This document shows, one piece after another, positions 7,858 through 15,694 of a DNA stretch of 27,426 nucleotides (positions within the stretch are counted from its first letter, which is position 1; every line of letters begins with the position of its first letter). This stretch comes from an uncultured Bacilli bacterium. GTDB taxonomy: Bacteria > Bacillota_I > Bacilli_A > RF39 > UBA660. The notes beneath the pieces were generated by a model, which was given only the letters and a program-made list of their open reading frames with translations, did no database searches and had not been told where the DNA came from. The stretch is from assembly GCA_934148995.1 (NCBI GenBank), contig CAKPDM010000015.1:1-27426 (forward strand), in the 5' to 3' direction. Position numbers and translations under genes: made by a program.

Positions 7858-9012
7858 ATGAATAATGTGCTTGAAATAGATGACACTAATATGATTGCTA
7901 TGAAACTTCTTCATTATTTTATAACTGAAAAGAATTATACCCCAATAGTATTAAATGGTGTAGATGATGAGATTTGGTTAGAAAATTTAGATGAAGATTG
8001 TGAAATAATAAGAATAGTAATCGGTCATATTCATAATGAAGAACAATATAAATTTGATGTTTTTAAAACTAATCGTATAATAAAGAAAATTAAAGCTAAA
8101 ACATTTTCTTTTAGACTAAATGTTTTAAGTATCTTTTTAAATCTAGGAAGTAGTGTAGATCTTACTAAAGAATTGCCAAAAAGAGGAAGAGCTGTTCATA
8201 TAACTGATGAAAAAGATGTTAAGAATAATAAATTATTATTAGAAGCTTATCCGGATTTATATAAGAATATTAGTAAGAACAAAGAAACAGGTGCGGATTT
8301 ATTTATTAAGATAACTGATGAAATAAATGAACATAACTATCAAGACCATACGAAAACGGATAAAATATTTATGCCAAAGAAAGCTATTATTACTGCTATC
8401 TTAGTGTTTTTAAATGTTGCCCTTTTCTTTGTTCCTTTATTACTTGGGAAAAGTGATGATGTCTTTAGAGAATTAGCTGTCTTTGGTCCTTATATTAAAC
8501 AAGGAGAGTATTACCGTTTATTAACAGGTACCTTTGTTCATGCTAATATTGCTCATTTAGCTTTTAATATGTATGCACTATGGATTATTGGTGTTCAATT
8601 AGAAAGTTTCCTTGGTAGATGGAAATATCTATTGGTTTACTTATTTAGTGCTATAACTGCTTCGCTACTATCAATTATTGTTTCTAGTACTAGTGTTAGT
8701 GTTGGTGCCAGTGGTGCTATCTTTGGGCTTCTTGGTTCGATGGTTTATTTTGGTTATCACTACCGTGTTTATTTGGGAACAGTTATTAAAAGTCAGATAA
8801 TTCCTTTAATAGTTTTAAACCTTATCTTAGGTTTCCTAGTACCAGGAATTGATAACGCTGCACATATCGGTGGTTTAATTGGTGGCGTCTTTATGACAAC
8901 TGCTGTTGGTGTTCAATATAAAAGTAGTACTTTTGAAAGAGTAAATGGAGCGATTACTTGTCTTCTTTACTTAGCCTTTTTAATCTATATGGGAATATTT
9001 TATGTTCATTAG
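7858..9012 (+). CDS. Rhomboid-family intramembrane serine protease with cytosolic N-terminal domain
   Basis: 384 residues; the ATG at 7858 follows AAGGGTGAT. Residues 1-170 form a soluble Lys/Glu-rich domain. Membrane segments start at about 175. The rhomboid core has 'HANIAHLAFNMYALWIIG' near 222-240, the nucleophile Ser285 in 'GASGAIFG' and the base His336 in 'AAHIGGLIGG'. The arrangement, a cytosolic domain followed by the protease, resembles the GluP (YqgP) type of Bacillota, but the C-terminal TPR repeats of GluP are missing. In B. subtilis YqgP helps degrade membrane transporters such as the Mg transporter MgtE. That role here is inference. proS follows after nine bases on the same transcript. 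Confidence 0.88.
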   Translation: MNNVLEIDDTNMIAMKLLHYFITEKNYTPIVLNGVDDEIWLENLDEDCEIIRIVIGHIHNEEQYKFDVFKTNRIIKKIKAKTFSFRLNVLSIFLNLGSSVDLTKELPKRGRAVHITDEKDVKNNKLLLEAYPDLYKNISKNKETGADLFIKITDEINEHNYQDHTKTDKIFMPKKAIITAILVFLNVALFFVPLLLGKSDDVFRELAVFGPYIKQGEYYRLLTGTFVHANIAHLAFNMYALWIIGVQLESFLGRWKYLLVYLFSAITASLLSIIVSSTSVSVGASGAIFGLLGSMVYFGYHYRVYLGTVIKSQIIPLIVLNLILGFLVPGIDNAAHIGGLIGGVFMTTAVGVQYKSSTFERVNGAITCLLYLAFLIYMGIFYVH

Positions 9013-9021
9013 GAGGAAAAT

Positions 9022-10446
9022 ATGAAGAACGAGAAAATTACAGAACGAAATGTTGATTTTGCTAAGTGGTATACTGATGTCGTAAAAGCTGCTCATCTTG
9101 CTACTTATTCTAGTGTTAAAGGTTGTATCATTTTTGAACCGAATGGTTATGCTCTATGGGAAGAAATTCAAAAGACTTTAGATAAAATGTTTAAAGAAAC
9201 AGGACATAGAAACGTTTATATGCCTTTATTAATTCCTAAAACTTTATTAGAAAAAGAAGGAGAATTAGTAGAAGGTTTTGCACCAGAAGTAGCTTGGGTT
9301 ACTAAGGGGGGCGAGAAAGAACTAGAAGAACCACTATGTGTTAGACCGACAAGTGAAACGTTATTTAGTGATTACTATCACGACGTTGTTAAAAGCTATC
9401 GTGATCTTCCTCTTAAATATAATCAGTGGTGTAGTGTGTTCCGTTGGGAGAAAGAAACTCGTCCTTTCTTAAGAAGTCGTGAATTTCTATGGCAAGAAGG
9501 ACATACAGTTCATGAGACTAGCGAAGAAGCTGAAGAAGAAACCAAAAGAATGCTTGGTATTTATGAAAAACTATTTAAAGAATATTTGGCTATTCCTGTT
9601 ATTACCGGAAGGAAAACTGAAAAAGAAAAGTTTGCTGGAGCAGAGTACACTCTAACACTAGAAGCATTAATGTATAATGGAGTAGCACTTCAATCTGGAA
9701 CCAGCCATTATTTTGGTGATAAGTTTGCTAGGGCTTATGATATAAAATTTAAAGATAGAAATAACCAAGATAGTTATTGCTATCAAACATCTTGGGGTAC
9801 TACTACTAGAATGATTGGAGCTTTAATAATGGTGCATAGTGATGATTTTGGGTTGGTATTACCGCCAAAGATAGCACCAGTAAAAGTTACTATTATTAAA
9901 ATAGGGGATAGTGACATTGTTAATAATAAAATTGCAGAATTAGAAGAAACTCTAACTGCTAAAGGTATTTCTTATGTAGTTGACGATTCTAATAGAAGTC
10001 CAGGATTCAAATTTGCGGAAGCAGAAGTTAAAGGAATTCCTGTTCGTATTGAAGTCGGGGAAAGAGATTTAAAAGAAAATAAAATTGTTCTAGCTAGACG
10101 CGATACTAGAGAAAAAATTACTACTGAATCCGATAGTGATGTTGCTGCAACAGTAGCTAATCTTTTAGATACTATTCAAAATGATATGTATCAAAGAGCT
10201 TTAGAACGAAGAGAAAATTTAACTTTTGAAGCACATAATTTAGATGATGTTAAAAAGATTATGGAAACTCAACCAGGATTTGTTAAAGCAATGTGGTGTG
10301 GTGATGAAGAGTGCGAACTTAAGATGAAAGAAATCAGAGGAACTAAATCACGTTGTATCTTAGAAGATGCTGAAAAAATAGATGATAAGTGTGTAGTGTG
10401 TGGAAAAGAAGCTAAACACTTAGTTGTTTGGGGTATTCAATATTAA
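9022..10446 (+). CDS. proS: Prolyl-tRNA synthetase, archaeal/eukaryal type
   Basis: 474 residues; the ATG at 9022 sits behind AGGAGGAAAAT. It charges tRNA-Pro with proline in the cytoplasm. The class II motifs are visible: 'MPLLIPKTLLEKE' (motif 1), 'FRWEKETRPFLRSREF' (motif 2) and 'GALIMVHSDDFGLVLPP' (motif 3). An anticodon-binding domain follows from about residue 290, then a C-terminal zinc-type domain with Cys in 'WCGDEECE' and 'CVVCGK', ending in Tyr. There is no YbaK-like editing insertion, which identifies the short archaeal-type ProRS found in Mollicutes and some Bacillota rather than the long bacterial type. No T-box precedes it. It is co-transcribed with the rhomboid gene and ends at a hairpin terminator. 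Confidence 0.93.
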   Translation: MKNEKITERNVDFAKWYTDVVKAAHLATYSSVKGCIIFEPNGYALWEEIQKTLDKMFKETGHRNVYMPLLIPKTLLEKEGELVEGFAPEVAWVTKGGEKELEEPLCVRPTSETLFSDYYHDVVKSYRDLPLKYNQWCSVFRWEKETRPFLRSREFLWQEGHTVHETSEEAEEETKRMLGIYEKLFKEYLAIPVITGRKTEKEKFAGAEYTLTLEALMYNGVALQSGTSHYFGDKFARAYDIKFKDRNNQDSYCYQTSWGTTTRMIGALIMVHSDDFGLVLPPKIAPVKVTIIKIGDSDIVNNKIAELEETLTAKGISYVVDDSNRSPGFKFAEAEVKGIPVRIEVGERDLKENKIVLARRDTREKITTESDSDVAATVANLLDTIQNDMYQRALERRENLTFEAHNLDDVKKIMETQPGFVKAMWCGDEECELKMKEIRGTKSRCILEDAEKIDDKCVVCGKEAKHLVVWGIQY

Positions 10447-10455
10447 TATTTAAGA

Positions 10456-10502
10456 TAAAACTTATTTCCAAAGTACTAATGGAGATAAGCTTCTTTTATT
10501 TA
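10456..10502 (+). terminator. Terminator after proS
   Basis: AAACTTATTTCC (10458-10469) pairs with GGAGATAAGCTT (10481-10492), with one A-C mismatch and one G-U pair, followed by a T-rich tract. Confidence 0.65.
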
Positions 10503-10610
10503 AAATACTATTTAAGCTTATAATGTTAAAAGACTTTGACAAATTTCCAAAGATATTAACTAGTTTGCAAATGCAAAAAACTTTATACTTAGTAAGTTAA
10601 AGGAGAACAA

Positions 10611-10952
10611 ATGAAATTAGCAGATAATATTTTTAGATTTAGAAAGGAAAAGAAATTTTTACAGTAACAATTAGCAGAAAAGGTCGGTGTCACAAGACAA
10701 ACAATATCAAATTGGGAACTAGGGGAAACTTCTCCTAATCCAGAACAATTAAAATTGTTATCTAAAAATTCAAATATTGGTATTGATGAATTATTAGATA
10801 ATGATATCAATACTATCTTAGTAGAAAAAGTAAGTGTAACACCGAAAAAATTAGCAGGTTTAGTAATAAAGATATTAAAAATAATAGGTATCTTATTTAT
10901 TACATATGTAGTTATAATTATTCTTTCAATAATATTTTTTACTAATAAATAG
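10611..10952 (+). pseudogene. Xre-type HTH regulator with membrane tail, interrupted by a stop codon
   Basis: The ATG at 10611 behind AAAGGAG begins MKLADNIFRFRKEKKFLQ, then TAA at 10665-10667, then QLAEKVGVTRQTISNWELGE and on in the same frame to the stop at 10950-10952 (114 codons in all). In intact homologues the stop position is normally Glu of 'LSQEQLAEK', so a single G-to-T change (GAA to TAA) explains it. The HTH_3 domain covers about residues 5-60. A linker follows, then one membrane segment at about 88-110 ('IIGILFITYVVIIILSIIFF') with a short outside tail. Such membrane-tailed Xre proteins usually repress neighbouring genes in response to membrane signals. It is probably inactive unless the stop is read through or translation restarts, and no good internal start is seen. 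Confidence 0.75.
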
Positions 10953-10988
10953 ATTTTTAAAATAAAATTTTAACAGAAGGGAGAAAAT

Positions 10989-11288
10989 ATGAATCAAAAA
11001 AGTAGGTAACTTTGTCTGCCAGTAACTGAGAGAATGGTAGAAACATGTCAGACTTGTTACTATTTAAACCTTTATGTTACGAAATAGATATATTAATGAT
11101 TTGATAATCAGCAAAAACTAGAAGAAAATATTATTAATACAATTGATTGTTCTACTAAGAAGCTGCTAGAAAGGGAGAGTGGCTGTAGAAGTATAACTGT
11201 TAAACAAGGTTTCAATAAATTATGCGACAGTCTGTTAGTTTGCAAAGATAAAAATACTAAATTAGCGCAGCTTATTCTCTTAATTTAA
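10989..11288 (+). pseudogene. Possible decayed small gene downstream of the HTH regulator
   Basis: A good ribosome binding site (GAAGGGAG) precedes the ATG at 10989, but the frame stops after six codons (MNQKSR). The same frame has further stops at 11085, 11094 and 11097 and is then open for 62 codons to 11288 ('NIINTIDCSTKKLLERESG...'). The strong initiation site followed by scattered stops suggests a decayed partner of the HTH gene. The protein is not recognised. An inverted repeat, GTAAC/GTCTG (11006-11018) with CAGAC/GTTAC (11049-11060), overlaps the early stop, so an attenuator or leader-peptide reading is the alternative. Beyond this, 11289-11380 shows nothing definable. Confidence 0.25.
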
Positions 11289-11382
11289 CAATAGTTTTTG
11301 ATCCGAAATGTCATGTGTTTACACTAGAATAGTTGAAAAGTATGTAAAGCTCAAGATAATTTACATTTTTTAGGAAAACTGT

Positions 11383-11412
11383 TTGACTTTTTTCGACAAA
11401 ATGTGCTATTAT
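11383..11412 (+). promoter_or_regulatory. Promoter of a structured RNA upstream of thrS
   Basis: TTGACT (11383-11388), an 18-base spacer, TATTAT (11407-11412), and a predicted start near 11419. No coding start follows for more than 400 bases. Confidence 0.6.
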
Positions 11413-11418
11413 CTATTT

Positions 11419-11600
11419 GAGAAGTTACTACAGAGATTGAGAGATGTTGGATTATCTTAAAACGATGCGGTAACCATAAATTATTACAATATCTTTGTTT
11501 TAAAAACTTCTCTACACAAAACTTAAATAGTAGGTGTAAAGAGAAGAAAAAATGTACTCCGATTGTTTTTTCTTCTCATTATGCCTACTATTATTTTAAT
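11419..11600 (+). ncRNA. Structured non-coding RNA or extended thrS leader, family not recognised
   Basis: GAGAAGTT at the predicted 5' end (11419-11426) pairs with AACTTCTC at 11505-11512, closing a domain of about 94 bases. GTTAC (11424-11428) can instead pair with GTAAC (11470-11474), so two folds compete. Downstream, 11526-11553 and 11566-11592 form a hairpin of 27 base pairs broken only by one A-A mismatch and a few G-U pairs, around an 11-13-base loop. No open frame of note is present. It does not carry T-box, 6S, SRP, tmRNA or RNase P signatures that I can see. It may be an independent small RNA ending in the long hairpin, or part of the thrS leader. Confidence 0.45.
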
Positions 11601-11602
11601 AC

Positions 11603-11806
11603 GTTTGAATAGGGGACACGGTAAAATATCAAACTTAATTAGAGACTTCATGGTTGGTGAAAATGAAGAGGATGTATTTTATTACTACCCTTGTGAGTAG
11701 AATTATGCAAAGTAATTCCGGGATGACCGTTATCTGTAATAAAGTAAAACAAGGGATGGTACCGTGTTTTTGACACTCCTATGAAATTAATCATAGGAGT
11801 TTTTTA
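11603..11806 (+). promoter_or_regulatory. T-box riboswitch (threonine) controlling thrS
   Basis: The T-box order is complete. AGAGA at 11641 is followed by the stem I apical part with GGTTGGTGAAA (11652-11662) and a specifier region ATTACTACCC (11681-11690), in which both candidate triplets, ACT and ACC, are threonine codons. The antiterminator sequence AAGGGATGGTACCGTG is at 11751-11766, with the TGGT bulge that pairs with the tRNA 3' end. The terminator ACTCCTATGA/TCATAGGAGT (11775-11800) with its T-run follows. Uncharged tRNA-Thr should stabilise the antiterminator and turn on thrS. Stem I is compact. Confidence 0.9.
11775..11806 (+). terminator. T-box-controlled terminator ahead of thrS
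   Basis: A perfect 10-bp stem, ACTCCTATGA (11775-11784) with TCATAGGAGT (11791-11800), has a 6-base loop and then TTTTT. It is mutually exclusive with the antiterminator. Confidence 0.9.
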
Positions 11807-11874
11807 TGTTAAAATTCAAATGTATTTAATGTAGTAAAAAGCAAAGAATATTAGTAATAGAAGGAGAGAAAAAT

Positions 11875-13626
11875 ATGAAAAATATTAAAGAAGATAAAGT
11901 TTTAATGCCACTTAACCATAGTTGTGCTCATTTACTTGCTGAAGCAGTAAAAAAGTTATATCCAGAAGCTAAATTTTGGGTAGGACCGGTTATTAGCGAT
12001 GGCTTTTACTATGATATTGATTTGGGGGGGAAGACTTTAACTGATGAAGATTTACCTAAAATTGAGAAAGAAATGAAAAAAATTGCTAAAGGAAATAAAA
12101 GAATAGTAAGACATGAACTAACTAAGGAAGAAGCTTTAGAGATGTTTAAAGATGATCCTTATAAAATTGATCTTATCAATGAATTTCCAGAAGGAGAAAT
12201 AATTACTTGCTATACGCAAGGAGAATTTACTGACCTTTGTCGTGGACCACACGTTGAAAGTACTAAAGAAATAAGAAACTTTAAACTACTAAAATGTAGT
12301 GGAGCTTATTATAAGGGTGACTCAAAGAATAAAATGCTTCAAAGAATTTATGGAGTATGCTATCAGAATGAAGAGGATTTAAAAGAACACTTACAAATGC
12401 TTGAAGAAGCTAAAGAAAGAGATCACAGAAAACTAGGAAAAGATTTAGGAATCTTTATGATGTCTGATCTTGTTGGAAGAGGTCTTCCTCTATGGTTACC
12501 AAATGGATATACTTTATGGCGTACTATTCAAAATTATATAACCGAAAAGGAAGTAAGTCATGGTTATCAACATGTTCATACTCCAGACTTAGGTAGTGTA
12601 GAGTTATATAAAACTTCTGGTCACTGGGATCATTATAAAGATGATATGTTTCCTGCTATGGAACTAGATGAAGAAGCTTATGTGTTACGCCCAATGAACT
12701 GTCCTCATCATATGGTTATCTATGGTAATAGACTTCATTCTTATCGTGATTTACCAATTAGAATAGCAGAAATAGCTAATGATTTCAGATATGAAGCAGC
12801 AGGAGCGGTTAAAGGTATTGAAAGAGCTAGATCATTTACCCAAAATGATTCGCATATCTTCTGTACTAAAGAGCAAATAGAAGAAGAATTTAAGGGCGTA
12901 TTAAATTTAATTCTTGAAGTTTATAAAGACTTTCATATTACTGATACAAAGTTTAGATTATCTTTAAGAGATAAAAATGATAAAGAAAAATACTTTGATG
13001 ATGATGAAATGTGGAATAGTGCTGAAAGTGCTTTAAGAAAAGTATTAACAGATTTAGGTGTTAATTTTGTCGAAGCTGAAGGTGAAGCGGCTTTCTACGG
13101 ACCAAAACTTGATATTTTGATTAAACCAGCAGTTGGAAATGAAGTAGCATTATCAACTATTCAGTTAGATTTCTTATTACCAAGAAGATTTAACTTAACA
13201 TATGTAGCAGAAAATGGTGAAAAACAAACTCCAGTAGTTATTCATAGAGCTGTTCTTGGTTCTCTTGATAGATTTATTGCTTTCCTTCTTGAAGAGACAA
13301 AGGGTAATTTACCTTTATGGTTAGCACCAGTAGGAGTAGAAGTCATTCCAGTATCTAGTGAACATCATTTAGAATATGCTAAAAATGTCTATGAAAGATT
13401 ACTTAGTGAAGGAATTAGAGTAGAACTAGATAGTCGTAATGAAAAACTTGGTTATCGTTTAAGAGAAGCCCAAACAAGAAAAATCAATTATACTTTAATT
13501 TTAGGAGATAATGAAAAATTAGATAGAACAGTTAGTTATCGTTTACATGGTGAGAAAGATACTACAACTGTTAGTATTGATGAGTTTGTTAAGTTATTAA
13601 AAAATGAGATAGAGAATAAAGACTAA
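11875..13626 (+). CDS. thrS: Threonyl-tRNA synthetase lacking the TGS domain
   Basis: 583 residues; the ATG at 11875 follows GAAGGAGAG. It charges tRNA-Thr and, through its N-terminal editing domain, hydrolyses Ser-tRNA-Thr. The editing (tRNA_SAD) domain begins at once, with 'NHSCAHLLA' near residue 15 and 'CRGPHV' near 122 supplying its His/Cys site. The class II core carries the zinc ligand motif 'MNCPHH' near 278, 'RYEAAGAVKGIERAR' (motif 2 region) and 'HRAVLGSLDRFIAFLLEE' (motif 3). The anticodon-binding domain begins near 480. Standard bacterial ThrRS has about 640 residues with an N-terminal TGS domain of about 60, absent here. No alternative upstream start exists, because the T-box terminator lies directly ahead. 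Expression is T-box controlled. Confidence 0.94.
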   Translation: MKNIKEDKVLMPLNHSCAHLLAEAVKKLYPEAKFWVGPVISDGFYYDIDLGGKTLTDEDLPKIEKEMKKIAKGNKRIVRHELTKEEALEMFKDDPYKIDLINEFPEGEIITCYTQGEFTDLCRGPHVESTKEIRNFKLLKCSGAYYKGDSKNKMLQRIYGVCYQNEEDLKEHLQMLEEAKERDHRKLGKDLGIFMMSDLVGRGLPLWLPNGYTLWRTIQNYITEKEVSHGYQHVHTPDLGSVELYKTSGHWDHYKDDMFPAMELDEEAYVLRPMNCPHHMVIYGNRLHSYRDLPIRIAEIANDFRYEAAGAVKGIERARSFTQNDSHIFCTKEQIEEEFKGVLNLILEVYKDFHITDTKFRLSLRDKNDKEKYFDDDEMWNSAESALRKVLTDLGVNFVEAEGEAAFYGPKLDILIKPAVGNEVALSTIQLDFLLPRRFNLTYVAENGEKQTPVVIHRAVLGSLDRFIAFLLEETKGNLPLWLAPVGVEVIPVSSEHHLEYAKNVYERLLSEGIRVELDSRNEKLGYRLREAQTRKINYTLILGDNEKLDRTVSYRLHGEKDTTTVSIDEFVKLLKNEIENKD

Positions 13627-13628
13627 TC

Positions 13629-13652
13629 AACTAGGACTTGTTCCTAGTTTTT
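13629..13652 (+). terminator. Terminator after thrS
   Basis: AACTAGGA (13629-13636) pairs perfectly with TCCTAGTT (13642-13649) around a 5-base loop, followed by a T-run. Confidence 0.85.
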
Positions 13653-13660
13653 CTATGCAA

Positions 13661-13694
13661 AAAAAATAGTCATAGATAATTTTTATATCTATGA
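13661..13694 (-). terminator. Terminator after the ZnuA-like lipoprotein gene
   Basis: GTCATAGATA (13669-13678) and TATCTATGAC (13685-13694) form a perfect 10-bp stem. On the minus strand it is followed by TATTTTTTTT. Confidence 0.85.
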
Positions 13695-13702
13695 CCAATA
13701 AC

Positions 13703-14596
13703 TTATTCACTTTGTGTTCCGTGATAAAGTTCTTCTTTTAAAGTATCAAGATTTTGATTCATTAGAGTAACGTAATCACTATTACTTTTTCTAGCTTCTT
13801 CAGTTAATAAATTCATATGTTTAAATGATACTAGTGAAACAACGTTTGGATATTTATTAATGATATTTTGAACATTTGCTGTTGTTTTATCTTCCTCATA
13901 AGTAAATATCTTAGTAATCTTTCCTTGTTTAATTAAATTATCAACTTCTTTTAAATCTTTATCGGAAGTATCATCATTAATTAGATAAACTTTAACACCA
14001 TATTTCTCTAAGTATTTATAAGCAGAACTTGTTGTTACGATAGTCTTGTAAGGAGCATTTTCTACTGCTAATCTAATATCAGCATCTAACTCTGAAACAG
14101 TTATTTTCAAAGTTTCATAATTTTTATCTATTTCTTTACGTAAATATTTATTTTCAACATATTCTTTTAGACTAATTCTAACATTCTGACACATCATTAA
14201 CATGAAAGAAGGATCATTCCACAACTCATCAGTATTGTTGCTATTTTCTAAAACGTAAGAACTATCAATGATTTTTAAATTACTATTATAATCAAGTAAT
14301 TCTACGGCAAGATTTCTTTCTTTTTCAATTAGTCCGGTGTAAATTAGTAAGTCTTGATTTGCTAAGTCCTTTTTTCTTTTAGTTGTTAGTTTATAAGTGC
14401 TAGTATTAACACCATCGGGATAAACCGAAGAGATTGTGGCGTGCTTTCCATATAAACTCGATATAATATATTCATTTGGATAATTGGTAGTTATTATTGA
14501 AATATCTTCCATATTATCTCTTCTACAACCACATACTGTCAAAAGTAGTGTAAAGCAAATTATTATTTGTAAAATTAAACGTCTATTTTTCTTCAT
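13703..14596 (-). CDS. ZnuA/adhesin-type metal ABC transporter lipoprotein, metal ligands not conserved
   Basis: 297 residues. The N-terminus is a lipoprotein signal (KKNRR, a hydrophobic stretch, then TVCGC) with Cys24 as the lipidation site. The rest follows the cluster-9 (SBP_bac_9, ZnuA/MntC) fold: 'ITTNYPNEYIISSLYG', 'VYPDGVN', 'LANQDLLIYTGLIEKE', 'YKYLEKYGV' and a long helix ending in 'YVTLMNQNLDTLKEEL'. The positions that bind Zn or Mn in ZnuA (His in 'EHDY', His in 'MHLW', His in 'FHDAY', Asp/Glu near the end) are Ser, Glu, Ser and not Asp here. The start ATG overlaps the end of yidD (GGAGTAACTAATG), so translation is coupled. No permease or ATPase gene is adjacent. It is probably an exported solute-binding relative whose ligand may not be a metal. 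Confidence 0.8.
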   Translation of the reverse strand: MKKNRRLILQIIICFTLLLTVCGCRRDNMEDISIITTNYPNEYIISSLYGKHATISSVYPDGVNTSTYKLTTKRKKDLANQDLLIYTGLIEKERNLAVELLDYNSNLKIIDSSYVLENSNNTDELWNDPSFMLMMCQNVRISLKEYVENKYLRKEIDKNYETLKITVSELDADIRLAVENAPYKTIVTTSSAYKYLEKYGVKVYLINDDTSDKDLKEVDNLIKQGKITKIFTYEEDKTTANVQNIINKYPNVVSLVSFKHMNLLTEEARKSNSDYVTLMNQNLDTLKEELYHGTQSE

Positions 14597-14828
14597 TAGT
14601 TACTCCTTCTTTCTTTTTAATTACTGGTACTGGGTCATAACCAAAACTTGCTCCTGGATGACATCTTAAAATTCGTTTTATTCCCAGATACACTCCTTTA
14701 ATAGTACCATACTCGTTAATTGCTTCAATCATATAATTAGAACAAGTCGGATAAAAGTGACAACTAGAGTGACAAAAAACGGGAATTTTTTGGTATATAT
14801 GAATTAATTTTATTATTCCTTTTTTCAC
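14583..14828 (-). CDS. yidD: Membrane protein insertion efficiency factor YidD
   Basis: 81 residues from a GTG start at 14828 behind CGGTGAT. The family signature is clear: Cys19, Cys23, 'FYPTCSNYM' with Cys29, 'EAINEYGTIKGVYLGIKR', 'ILRCHPG' and 'GYDPVP'. YidD is a small amphipathic protein at the inner face of the membrane that helps the YidC insertase. It is usually found next to rpmH-rnpA-yidC, so its place here between a ZIP transporter and a solute-binding lipoprotein is unusual. It follows the ZIP gene by 39 bases, and its stop overlaps the next gene by 14 bases. Confidence 0.93.
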   Translation of the reverse strand: MKKGIIKLIHIYQKIPVFCHSSCHFYPTCSNYMIEAINEYGTIKGVYLGIKRILRCHPGASFGYDPVPVIKKKEGVTNEEK

Positions 14829-14867
14829 AGTATCACCGTATTTTTATTGTACTATAGTTTCCTAAAA

Positions 14868-15632
14868 TTATCTAGTTAAAAGAAGAGAAAATAACATAAA
14901 AAAGACACCGATTATAAAAAAGAGATAAGTCCTTTTATATCTTTTATAAGAGATTGATTCTTTTAAAAGTTCAAAGGTGGCGATATGAATCATTAAACCA
15001 GCGATGAAGGATAGTAAAATACCCATTAAAAAGTTATTCATATACTTAGCAAGAAATAAATAAGCAATAACAGAACCGACTGGTTCAGAAAAACCAGAAA
15101 TAAAAGTATAAAGAAAAGCCTTTTTCTTATTTTTAGTAGCAAAATAGATGGGAATAGCGGTACTGATACCTTCGGGAATATTGTGAAAACTAATTGCTAA
15201 AGCCAAAGATAAACCTAAACTCTTATTAGCAGAAGCGGATAGAAAAGTAGCAATTCCTTCAGGAATATTATGAAGAACAATAGCAAGCATTGAAACAAAA
15301 CCTAAGTGGAATAATTTTTTATTCTTTATTTCACTACTATCAGTACTTGGAAGGAACCTATCAATTAGAATAGAAAAAATAATACCAGTAACTAAAAAAA
15401 TTAACAGAAATAAAAGAGCGGGAAAGTTTTTAAAAGTACTAGTTAGTAAATGATAACTTTCTGGTATTAAATCAATAAAAGATACAGTAATCATCACCCC
15501 ACTTGCAAAAGCAAGAGAACTGAGAATGATTTTTTTCTCATCTTTTAAATTAAAAAGAATAGGTAAGAAACCAAGCAGAGTAGAAAGACCTGCTAGGGTA
15601 GATAAAGTAAAAGCATATATCGTATTAGACAT
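14868..15632 (-). CDS. zupT: ZIP-family zinc/metal transporter, ZupT-like
   Basis: 254 residues; the ATG at 15632 follows GGTGATTAG. About eight hydrophobic segments are visible. The two metal-transport helices carry 'HNIPEG' at residues 121-126 and again at 150-155, with 'SGFSEPVG' near 179, the pattern of the GufA/ZupT branch of ZIP (SLC39-like) transporters. These import Zn2+ and other divalent ions across the membrane. The usual His-rich cytosolic loop is short and nearly His-free. It heads a minus-strand group with yidD and the ZnuA-like lipoprotein and diverges from the sigma-factor array. The metal specificity is not shown by the sequence. Confidence 0.88.
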   Translation of the reverse strand: MSNTIYAFTLSTLAGLSTLLGFLPILFNLKDEKKIILSSLAFASGVMITVSFIDLIPESYHLLTSTFKNFPALLFLLIFLVTGIIFSILIDRFLPSTDSSEIKNKKLFHLGFVSMLAIVLHNIPEGIATFLSASANKSLGLSLALAISFHNIPEGISTAIPIYFATKNKKKAFLYTFISGFSEPVGSVIAYLFLAKYMNNFLMGILLSFIAGLMIHIATFELLKESISYKRYKRTYLFFIIGVFFMLFSLLLTR

Positions 15633-15694
15633 CTAATCACCATTATCTTTTATGATAGAAATTTATTAAATATGTAATAATAGTTAATTTTTTT

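Noticed and set aside
11419..11520. A second tandem T-box
   Set aside because: It has an AGAGA-like string but lacks the GGTGAAA apical motif, a GGTGGTACC-type antiterminator and a T-box terminator of its own.
10447..11874. tRNA, tmRNA, RNase P, SRP or 6S RNA genes in the long non-coding stretch
   Set aside because: No T-arm GTTCRANYC motif with a matching acceptor, no GAGGAAAGTC (RNase P), no tmRNA ends and no SRP tetraloop motif were found.
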